Shown in pieces: positions 51,117-60,467 of a stretch of 64,000 bases of DNA (positions within the stretch are counted from its first letter, which is position 1; each line of letters starts with the position of its first letter). Both the position numbers and the translations under genes were made by a program. The notes below the pieces were generated by a model, which worked only from the letters and a program-made list of their open reading frames with translations, did no database searches and was not told where the DNA came from. Source of the DNA: Pegea sp. RAD2-039 (taxonomy: Eukaryota; Chordata; Thaliacea; Salpida; Salpidae); assembly GCA_034620365.1 (NCBI GenBank), contig JAQGEQ010000363.1, forward strand, positions 2,046,001 to 2,110,000, written 5' to 3'.

Positions 51117-54014
51117 CTTCTTACTAGATGAACTTACCTTAGTAAACAGTCTTTTTACAAGGAATCTACAAAAAGATAAGAATAATTAAAACATTATAAG
51201 TAAATGAACTAGTTTTTGAGTGATATGCAAGCAACCATAAAAAAGTAGTTTATTACACATAGTCACATTTTGTTTCTGTAAAAACCAACCAACAGAAACT
51301 TGTCTAAAAGACAACTTGTTTGGTGTTATTGTCTAAAAGGGTTTTATGAGTCAAAATGCTAAAAATTCAACTAGATTTTATTGCTTATGTGGATATTATA
51401 TATCAAAGTTTATACCACATTGCTAGATAAGTATGTTAATGATTTGTTATGACCTAATCATAATTTTATGAATATAGAATTAATCAAAAATCATTTAAAT
51501 GAAATGTAGAAGTTATCTAGTAAAAAAAACTTATACAAAGCCAAGGATCAAAAATGGTTTTTTAATCAATAGAAAAAATGTATGCAGAAAAAATGTTTGC
51601 AGATTATAAAGATTTTTAATGATAAGCAAAACATGTAACTACATCAGCTTTACAAGAAACTAATTGAAAAAATTGTATTAAGTTATCACAAAATTATACT
51701 ATATAAATTGTATCAATCATAAATCATTAACTTTTTTAATGAAATTAAATAGGTATAGTTCTGCACTTTTACTTTAATAAAATTTAAATGCATATTTATT
51801 AGTAAATACAGCAAAAACTTTAATCAGTTTTAATTCAAATTGTTTCAGAAAATTGGAACAAACTGTTGCTGATATTAAACAAATATTAACCAAACGGTGA
51901 AAAATAATTGCTTACCTTATTGTCAAAAGCGGTGCATAAGTGTATTTATTTTGAATAACATTTTGGCTGTTTTTTACTTGACTTAGTTAGTTTGTCTTTT
52001 AATCAATTAAACCCTTTGAATTTAATTACATACAATTTTTTGAACCAGATCTAGCCCTGTTTCTTCAATTAAAACTGTTTAAAATTTACTTTTAGCTGAA
52101 TTTATTCTACAAGGTTGAACTTGGCTGAAATACAACTACTTTTGTGCAGCTTTATTAAAATGAAAAAAATTATATGTTTCCTTATGTAAAACGTAAAGCT
52201 ATACAAGATATTTTTATATAAAGCTAGTCAAGTCTTTTTTTTATTTCTTCATTTTCAAATTAATTTTTGAGGGGTCTAAACAGGCTATTTGGTCATAAGT
52301 ATAAGTCGTAGTTTTTCTACTCCTGTTACGAGTAGTTTTCTATCAACTGCACTTTTTTAATCCAGACTTTCTAAGCCAGAAAAGATTCTAGATTTCAACT
52401 TTTTTACTGTTCAAAAAAATATAAATTATACTTTTGATACTAACATAAAATTGTTTATCTATCTATTTATGATTCAAATTGTAAATACATTTTGTATTTA
52501 CAAAGCTAAATGTTTATTTTTCTTCGTCAGTAATTTTTTATTATTTAGAAATTTTCTTTCCTCTTTTCTAGCATACAGAAACTTCCAAAATTAGTTTACT
52601 GGTTGAAAGGTAGTTTATGAAAACTTGTTGGTTGCTTTTGTCTCTTGATATATTGCTCTATCGGTTTTAAATTAATTCTACTGAGAATAGAAACAAGTTA
52701 TCAAAGTTGTTTCTACAATTCCGGGTTACTTTAGACAACCTTCAAGATGGATTAGAATCTTCTTTACGAATTTAGTTATGATTAAATCTTTTGCTCGTAT
52801 CAAGAACCAGTCACTGATATATAGCCTATTGGTTTATTAAAGCTACTGTTTAAATATATTTATTGTAATATATGTTACTTATTGAGATACAATCTATTGA
52901 TTTATTAAATTAATTGTTACAACACTTTTAGTATTCATAGATCAGTTCATAACAAAACGTAAAATTTCTATGATGATATACAACATTTTTATTATCTTGT
53001 AGGTAAATGTTTTACGGTAGCTTGTAAAATCTTTAGAATCTTAATAAAGGTAGAAATACACTTGAAAAAAGTTATTTACTATTCTAAAGCAGTCAATAAA
53101 ACGTTATTTATAATTTTCTGAAATGTGTTTATGTATTTTATAAGCCAGTTTCGTTATAAATCTATGTTTTTATGATACGTTATAGGATATTTATCTAAGA
53201 ACATAAAATGTTGTATCTTTCTGTTGTTCTCTTCTAATATTCCTAAATTATGTATGTAAATATGTATAAATCTTATTATTTTTTATCAGTGAAGGTAAAG
53301 TTGCATATTAAGAGAATTTATATTTTTTAAATATGATTTATTGTTTAAATTGAAAAAAGTTGTTTATCAATAATAAACTTGTCAGAGTTTTAGAACTCAA
53401 CTTAGTTTACAGCATTAATTGCTATAAATTAAATTATAATCTTCTTGTTATTACTTTTTTATTATTATACATAGTTATAATTTATATATAATAGTTATAA
53501 TTATTTTTTATGCATATATTTATAGATGTACTAATATATAGAATTATTATAGAGTTATTTATGAGTAATTTTTTATGCTGCTTGTTGTTTTCTTCATATG
53601 TTATTTGAAGATTCTTATTTAAAAGCTTGATAACTTATAAGTTTATTATTAATGTCTGTATTATTATTAGTATACAAATCCTTAATTAAAAACTTATTTC
53701 TTTGTATAGATACAATATGACTTTATTGAACATCTACTAAGTAAGCTTTGATGCTTGCATCAATAATTAATCCTAAATTAAATAGAATTTAATTCTTTTT
53801 AAAAGTTTGATTTTTTATATACTTTATTTTGGAATTGTATAAACTTAATATTAACTTATTGTTTAAATTTAAGTTTTTTTTATTTTATTTTATTTTATAC
53901 TTATTTCATTTATTTAACTTTGCTTTTAATCTATGAAAACTTCTGAATTTTAATTTGGTCATGACCAAAACTAATTTAATTTATTTTTTTCAAAGTTTTT
54001 TGAAGTCTTATAAA
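51117..54014. other. Intergenic region between divergent ESD and COG8
   Basis: 2.9 kb, very AT-rich, with no gene seen. ESD and COG8 are transcribed away from each other, so both promoters should lie here, but no clear core element is visible. Just upstream of the ESD start codon (from 51165) there is an acceptor-like TTTTTGTAG on the minus strand. Confidence 0.4.
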
Positions 54015-55700
54015 ATGTCTACAAATAAATCTAATTTTAATCTTGATGATGAGGAAGTTTTTGCTTCAATTTTTACCCAAAAATTTTCAGAAGAGCAAGT
54101 ATCTAGTCCTCATTTTCTTCCCTATCTTTCACATCTATGCTCATCAGACTTGACAAAGCTAAATCGTGAACCAGAGCGTTTGAAAAGTGAGAAAATGTCA
54201 CTTCTTCAACAAACATGTGATCTTGCTTTTCATAATTATAAAACTTTTATCAGTACAGCAGATTGCTCAAAAGGAATTGTCAATGATTTTAGTGTGATTG
54301 AAGATAAACTTCAACATATGAGGTCAACTCTACCACTATTATCTGAACATGGTCAAAATTTCTTGAAGCAAGTCAGTAAACTTGGAAGCACACGACTTCA
54401 TACTTCACTTACACTTCAGAAAAACACTGAATTGTTGGAAATATTAGAAATTCCGCAGCTAATGAACACATGTGTTCGAAATCAATATTTTGATGATGCT
54501 CTAGAGCTGATCTTCTATGTGAAACGTATCAGTAAGAAGCAGACTATCTCAAACATTCCTGTTGTTGCTGGAATTATAAATGATGTCAAACAGTCGGCTG
54601 CTTTGATGTTAGAGCAACTTTTGAATCAACTGCGTTCACAGATTCAGTTACCTGAATGTTTAAAAATTGTTGGTTACTTGAGACGATTGGAATGTTTTAC
54701 TGAAACTGAACTTCGTTTCAAGTTTCTTCAAGTCAGAAATACGTGGCTTGAAAGTAAAATTCCTGAAGTGATTGATGAAGATGCAAATGAAGCAAAGGCA
54801 TATGATTACCTGACAAATTTACTGGAAACTTATCGAGTTAATTTATTTAACATTGTAACTCAATATCGTGGTGTTTTCACTGCTGATTCATCAATTTTTC
54901 CACACAATTTGATAGATGCTGACTCATCACCTCATCCAGATGGATTAGCTCATGAATCAGCAATTCTCAGCAGCTGGATTACTTATCGAATTTCTTACAT
55001 CCTAAAAGTTCTTCGCATTTTTCTAAAAAGAATACCTGATCGATTAGACTCGATTCTAGCAAAGTCCATGTATTTTGGATATTCATTTGGCCGTGTAGGA
55101 GCTGATTTTCGTTGTTTATTAGTCAATGTCTTTAATGATACAATAGAGGAGTTTTTAACTGAAGAATTGGACTCCTTGATGACCAACTTTGACAGTTTGA
55201 TGGTTTCTCATTCGCTAATATCTTCTGTTTCTTACAGCCAAACTATTGGGCATGCTAGCAACGAAATAACTTCATCTACTAGTAAGACACCGACCCCACC
55301 ACCTAGCCTAATGCAGCATCAACCAATTTGTGTTTATGTCAATGGAATCATCTCACTTTTCAACAATTTACGAATTTGTTGTCCTATTTCTCTGTCTGTT
55401 TGGTTGGCTAATCAAATGAGTAGTCACTTGGATAAGGCTGCTGCTATCCTAGTAGCTTTTCATGAAACTGAAAACGCAGCTTTTAGTAAAATAGAAAATA
55501 AAACTTTCAATTCACTTTGTAGATCGTTTCTTGATGAAGCTATACCTCATATTAAAGAATGTTTTAATACATTGTTCACTGAACAGAGTTTTGCTGATAT
55601 TTATGGCCCTTTGACGCTTACTGCTGAAAAAGGATTTCCTAAACTCAAGCTAGGAGAGATTATGCAAAAAGTTGAAGAAATTGCTCTTCAAAAAGAATAA
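54015..55700 (+). CDS. COG8: Conserved oligomeric Golgi complex subunit 8
   Basis: A single open frame of 561 residues (human COG8 612), intronless. COG8 is part of lobe B of the COG tethering complex, which acts in retrograde vesicle transport within the Golgi. The match to the Dor1/COG8 family runs along the length: E-P-E-R-L, L-L-Q-Q-T-C-D-L-A-F, E-I-L-E-I-P-Q-L-M-N-T-C-V-R-N, Q-L-R-S-Q-I-Q-L-P-E-C-L, G-Y-L-R-R-L, Y-F-G-Y-S-F-G-R-V-G-A-D-F-R and N-N-L-R-I-C-C-P-I-S-L. The start at 54015 (AAAATGTCT) begins just before the conserved part. An in-frame ATG at 53961 would add 18 hydrophobic residues and looks like untranslated sequence. The stop codon overlaps an AATAAA; a later AATAAA at 55943-55948 is a more likely polyadenylation signal. 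Confidence 0.97.
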   Translation: MSTNKSNFNLDDEEVFASIFTQKFSEEQVSSPHFLPYLSHLCSSDLTKLNREPERLKSEKMSLLQQTCDLAFHNYKTFISTADCSKGIVNDFSVIEDKLQHMRSTLPLLSEHGQNFLKQVSKLGSTRLHTSLTLQKNTELLEILEIPQLMNTCVRNQYFDDALELIFYVKRISKKQTISNIPVVAGIINDVKQSAALMLEQLLNQLRSQIQLPECLKIVGYLRRLECFTETELRFKFLQVRNTWLESKIPEVIDEDANEAKAYDYLTNLLETYRVNLFNIVTQYRGVFTADSSIFPHNLIDADSSPHPDGLAHESAILSSWITYRISYILKVLRIFLKRIPDRLDSILAKSMYFGYSFGRVGADFRCLLVNVFNDTIEEFLTEELDSLMTNFDSLMVSHSLISSVSYSQTIGHASNEITSSTSKTPTPPPSLMQHQPICVYVNGIISLFNNLRICCPISLSVWLANQMSSHLDKAAAILVAFHETENAAFSKIENKTFNSLCRSFLDEAIPHIKECFNTLFTEQSFADIYGPLTLTAEKGFPKLKLGEIMQKVEEIALQKE

Positions 55701-56392
55701 AAAGATCATTAAAGGATAATCGAGTCTTCTGTGTCCATTCTTCTGAATATTTCCATCTTATGAAGCTTCATTTACAAATTTCTTTATCATATTTTATTAC
55801 ACTTTAATGCTTGTATTATTCTCATTAATGTTCAAACTATTTGTTAGACATCTATAGATAATATTTTCAAACTTTATATTTTTTAGTTTATTGCAATTAT
55901 TCGTTTTCATCTTTATATGTTTGATTCATTTGTAACAAATCTAATAAATTCGAAATATTCGCATCTCTATTTTTACTTGATAGTAATTTTCTCGATAAAA
56001 GCAGAAGTGATTTGTTGAGTTACTCTCTAACTGAGTAACATTTACTAAAACTATTTCGAAATTTCTCTAATAAAACGGAATTTAGTTTAAAAAAGGAAGT
56101 TATTTTTAAGGGTTTTTTAATTAAAGAAATATCAACTCGACTTGTTTATGAGCTAACAGAAAAAATTAAGTTTTTTAATAACAAACAGACGATACGATTT
56201 CTAAAACTCGGAAAGAATTCCAACTTTTGAACGACTATTTAAGTGGATATTTGTTAGTCAGCTGATTTGCAAGCATCATGCGGTTGACTATTACAAGTAG
56301 AACAAGCAGATATAAACATTATCAAGCAAATGAAAGTATGAAGAAGTGACAATACATAAGTTCTACTCGACATCAAAGTGTATCTGAATCAT
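55701..56392. other. Shared 3' region of convergent COG8 and DCTN4
   Basis: 692 bases between the stop codons of two converging genes, presumably both 3' untranslated regions. AATAAA at 55943-55948 is a candidate poly(A) signal for COG8. Confidence 0.5.
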
Positions 56393-58533
56393 CTATTCAG
56401 CTTCTACAACTCCTAAATCGATGACAACAGTCTGAGTCAGCATCACAGCTTCCGGTTTCGGTACTTCCCCCTTGAGCTGCGTCCTCGACACAATCGCAGA
56501 ATTCTTATAATGTTCATGTTCAAAGTTGAAGGTCACGAACACATGCTGCCCTGGTTTTAATTGGTCATCTGGAGTGACGTTAGCAATAAAAATAACGCGA
56601 TTCCCATCTCGATGCAGAATTACTCTAAAAACGAGCTAAATGAGAAGAAATCTTAAAGATGGAATCAGAAACTAACTTTGGATTATCAGCTTCGGTTCGA
56701 GTGCTGCTTAAATCAACATCAGCAAACTCAGCTGTCTCGTCGAGACGCGCGACTTGTATAGTTTCAGCAGGCAAATCGATCTGTATAGTAACACCACATA
56801 GCAACCAGATGGTGGTAGCTGGTTACAACTAACCTTATTGGCTGCTTCATCTACTGGTACATTAGTAAATGTGACCTTGATGAGATGCTCAGTTGGGTTG
56901 ATGAGTGAGAAGTGGACCGGACACTGCTTACCAGCCACTAGCTTCGGTTGTTTGTTGATTCGTATCTCGGGAACATGTAATCTGATGAAAGTAGTAAATT
57001 GGTAACGAGTTGAGATATTGATTGAACTGACAAAGCAATTAAATGAATCTTGAATTTAGTAGAAGCTGGATTGTATTCAGCTTTGATCAAATTGTGGTCA
57101 CATTTCTACAAAAATAAAAACACAAATTTGAATAATTGAAACAATAGATGATCACGTGATCACCTTGCAACGTAACGAACGTCTGATAAGAGCAATCATA
57201 GAGTAAGGAGTGAGATCACCGACATCAGTGGGTTGAATAGCTGGTAGTCCGTGTCTTTGTTGGATACTGGTCACTGAAACAGTGATTTTGATCAAAATAT
57301 TTGAATTCTTTGATAAAATCCGAAACAAAAGGAATATTACTTTTAGTGATGTTCAAATCTTCAGTAAAAATTCCTTCTGGTAATCTTTCAATTTCATCAA
57401 CTGATACAGTAGCTGATTCTTCAATCTTAACTTCTTTTAATGACATACTTTCTTTCATTTGTCTGCTGAAACTTGCTGGAGATTTCGAATACCGTTGATG
57501 AATCTGAAAAGTTTCATAATCACCAAATTAGGAGCAAAAAAGATTAATCTAAAGAAGCTACTACAAAAGTAAATAGAAATTGAGAGGTTTGCATCAAAAT
57601 CCAATAAAACTTTATTTTCAATGAGAAGAAAATCATGAGATTAACTTTTACTGATCTAGTTAAGAAGAGAAAACACCAACCTGTCTAGTTACTACAAGAT
57701 GTGGTGACACTTTTACCAATGATTTTTTATCCAATGCCTCCTTATGAGAAAGGTACTTGAAGTACTCCACCAAATTATCAACCTAAAAAATATTCAAAGG
57801 AAAATTGTAATCATAACTAAATAAAATTTGTCGTTTACAAAAAAGTTCAACCAAATAACAAATCAAAATTAGCTTCAGTAAATTAATTATCGAGTTTGAG
57901 ATTCGAATAAAAGATTCTGGACTCACCCGCTGTTGGTTGGGATTGACTTTTTCTTTCCATAATCCACTAGCTAATTATAAGAGTATCTTTATTATATTAA
58001 AATATTTAAGAAGAGAAGTTAAACACAAACCAAATTCTTTGTCAGGAATTCCCACTTCTCGAGAAGACCATCTACAACTACTACAATACTGATAGTAACT
58101 TTTTTTAATCAAAATCTTGTCAGTTCCATCAGAAGCTGGAAAGCTTGTGTTATAACTGCTAACAGTGAGAGGGTTTTGACACGATGGACAATGCCAAGAA
58201 TTGCTTGATCTAAAAAATAAAATGTTAGTTGCAAAAAATTGAAATAAGAACAAGGTCTGTTGGACTTACTTATTCTTCTTTGATGTAGTTGCCACATCAT
58301 TAGTTGACCAGCTATCAAGGGTTTGAGGGCAGAAGTGAGACTCAATCTATAAAAATTAAAATATTTGAGTGGCTGAAAAGTTTAAACAAAGATCTGACCT
58401 CATGTTGAAGATTATTTGCAGACCTCAACTTTAAACAGTAAATACAAAAATAGAGATTTGCTAAAGATTCATAGTGATTAAGTTCATCAGATATAAGATA
58501 CTTAACACGTTGTGTTTGTAATAAACTAACCAT
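56393..58533 (-). CDS. DCTN4: Dynactin subunit 4 (p62)
   Basis: Eleven exons: 58399-58533, 58270-58346, 58031-58209, 57927-57970, 57681-57782, 57341-57503, 57164-57273, 57032-57105, 56834-56981, 56677-56780 and 56393-56624. They give 455 residues (human 460). It is a pointed-end subunit of dynactin, the dynein activator. The start V-S-L-L-Q-T-Q-R-V-K-Y-L, Y-F-C-I-Y-C, C-S-S-C-R-W-S-S-R-E-V-G, R-S-L-R-C-K-K-C-D-H-N-L, and the late V-P-E-I-R-I and T-Q-T-V-V-I-D-L blocks match the family in order. Oddity: the second Cys pair reads F-C-P-Q-T at residue 50, where vertebrates have CPSC, and the R-C-A-N-C pair before the next CPxC is gone, so the zinc-binding set is reduced. It starts 59 nt after the stop codon of the upstream gene. 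Confidence 0.95.
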
Positions 58534-58592
58534 TTTAACAACGTCTAAATACCTACAAAAATATTTGTTGAATAATATAAATAGAAATTAGT
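58534..58592 (-). promoter_or_regulatory. Intercistronic gap with splice acceptor (possible trans-splice site)
   Basis: The gap between the stop of the FANCG-like gene and the DCTN4 ATG is 59 nt. On the minus strand it contains ATATTTTTGTAG followed by G at 58552, a good 3' splice site, 19 nt before the DCTN4 start. No AATAAA is present in the gap. Either DCTN4 mRNA receives a spliced leader here, or DCTN4 has an upstream 5' exon inside or beyond the FANCG-like gene. Confidence 0.5.
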
Positions 58593-60467
58593 TTAAACAA
58601 AAGAATACATTTCCTGTAAAACTGAAATATCTCTTTCAAGTAAATCTTTTTTATCAGAAAACTCTAATTCTTCTGATTTTATAGCAATAATACAATCAAT
58701 CTCATCAGAGACCATTGCAAGTTCTATATTACGTGTTTTGCACCAAACCTTGATACCATCAAGCTTTAAACCAATTTTAAACAATACAAGAACACAATCC
58801 CAACGTAGATCTAAATTATTTATATCTAACTGCATTGCTTTATGTAGTGCCATCAATATATCATTTCTTCTAAAATTAGAACTTATATCTTGATTACAAC
58901 AAGCAAAAGCATAGTTAAAAAGCAACTTAGAATGGTCTTTTTGAAGCAGAATTTTATAAAAGTTCTTTTTACATTGAATACAATCTTCCTGACAATTATG
59001 TTTTTCAGATGAAACTTCAGGTAAACCTTTTATATATACCAAGCATTTTCGTAAAACATCTTCTACTGCAGAAAATGAATATTGTGAAAACAAAGAATTA
59101 GCTTGATAAAGTTTAAGACAGATTAAATAATGAAGTTGTTTTACAGATGATAAGTAATCTTGAAATACTTCAGAACTAGAAGAATCTAAAAGTAATTGAT
59201 AAGAAGCTTTATAATGACTTACACAATAATCAAAACTAGTGTCATTTATAACTGATAATGTATATTTTGATAGCTTATAATCACCAACAAGACATTGACA
59301 GTAGTTGAGAGTTGTATGAACTTTTAAAATTGTTGGAAAAGGCAAAATCTGTTGAAATGATTGGTTACCATCTGATCGATTATAAAATGATGAAAGAGTT
59401 TTTTCACAAAGCTGAAAAGCTTCTTTATATTGCTTGGCTAAAATAGAATAAACAGCGAAGTAAAAGTTATAGGATGGCAGTTGTACAATAGATGAATAGT
59501 TGAAATCTTGTTTTATGCATATATCCATTTTATTTTTGAAGATAAATTTGTTTTCTTGTTGTTCTATTGTTGTTAATATATTCTTTTTCTGAATCATCTT
59601 CCAAAATTTGAACCCTTCATCATACTTTTTTTCATTTTTATATAAAATTGACATATTGATTAATGTAATTATGAAGAAGTCAGTAAGATTTTGACGAAAA
59701 ACTTTCTTTAGAAAGCAACTTTTAGCTTGACTAAACTTCTTATTGTCTCCTAAATGGCATGCTAACAAATTAAATAATAAAACATAACTCTCATTATCAA
59801 CTAACTTATCACTCAACAAAATAACTTTCTCCACGAAAGGAGAAAGGTTTTTAGCTTGATATAAAGAATGAGTCAGATGATATAAAAATATTCCTAATTT
59901 ACTTCCTCTCATCAAAAACTCTTCTGGTTCTTGTTTGATATAATATATCTTTGAAGCTGGTTGAATATGCAGCTCCACCATTTCAAAAAGACTTAAAGAG
60001 TCGTAATTAAGATGCTTAGGAGTAAGGTAGATTAATAACTTTGAAAACTTTATAAATTCTAAACATAAATCATTTTCAACTTTGCAGCATTTCCAAATGT
60101 ATATAACTAAAAGTAAAAGTTGTGAAACTTTATGAAGCAACCTTTCAGGGCAGGTATCTGAAACTAAAACTGTTTTCTTACAAAGTGAAACTATTTCAAC
60201 TAAAAGCTTTAACACCTGAGATTCATTACACTGCTTCACAAAATCTATCTTAACTTTACTAAGAAATTGGATAGTAGCATGTAAACATCTACAAAGTTGT
60301 GTGTTGATCCAAGCTAAGTCAAAGCCAGTGAAACATGCCTGACTATTAGTTACAACTACAAGACAATTACAGCAAACTTGAATATAATCAGCAATACTAT
60401 CAACATTAGATGGAACCATCTTCACCAGATTCCATTGTTGAAACCAATCAATTTCAGATAAACTCAT
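58593..60467 (-). CDS. FANCG: FANCG-like TPR protein (Fanconi anaemia core complex candidate)
   Basis: A single open frame of 624 residues; human FANCG has 622. FANCG is a TPR scaffold in the Fanconi anaemia core complex, which monoubiquitinates FANCD2/FANCI at DNA crosslinks. Repeat-like helices resemble human FANCG in the same order. Examples are E-A-F-Q-L-C-E-K-T-L-S-S (human A-L-T-L-C-E-E-L-L-S), V-L-R-K-C-L before N-C-Q-E-D-C (human SRCLELL before N-C-E-Q-G-C), and near the end D-I-L-M-A-L-H-K-A-M-Q-L-D-I-N-N then I-K-V-W-C-K-T (human K-A-L-Q-D-F-L-L-S-V-Q-M-C-P-G-N then A-L-W-W-R-L). These comparisons are from memory and identity is low; another TPR protein is possible. The frame is intronless, unlike its neighbour DCTN4. 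The ATG sits 5 nt after an acceptor-like ATAG. Confidence 0.5.
   Translation of the reverse strand: MSLSEIDWFQQWNLVKMVPSNVDSIADYIQVCCNCLVVVTNSQACFTGFDLAWINTQLCRCLHATIQFLSKVKIDFVKQCNESQVLKLLVEIVSLCKKTVLVSDTCPERLLHKVSQLLLLVIYIWKCCKVENDLCLEFIKFSKLLIYLTPKHLNYDSLSLFEMVELHIQPASKIYYIKQEPEEFLMRGSKLGIFLYHLTHSLYQAKNLSPFVEKVILLSDKLVDNESYVLLFNLLACHLGDNKKFSQAKSCFLKKVFRQNLTDFFIITLINMSILYKNEKKYDEGFKFWKMIQKKNILTTIEQQENKFIFKNKMDICIKQDFNYSSIVQLPSYNFYFAVYSILAKQYKEAFQLCEKTLSSFYNRSDGNQSFQQILPFPTILKVHTTLNYCQCLVGDYKLSKYTLSVINDTSFDYCVSHYKASYQLLLDSSSSEVFQDYLSSVKQLHYLICLKLYQANSLFSQYSFSAVEDVLRKCLVYIKGLPEVSSEKHNCQEDCIQCKKNFYKILLQKDHSKLLFNYAFACCNQDISSNFRRNDILMALHKAMQLDINNLDLRWDCVLVLFKIGLKLDGIKVWCKTRNIELAMVSDEIDCIIAIKSEELEFSDKKDLLERDISVLQEMYSFV

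Noticed and set aside
53961..54014. Upstream in-frame ATG of COG8
   Set aside because: It would add 18 residues with no counterpart in COG8. The ATG at 54015 has a better context and adjoins the conserved part.
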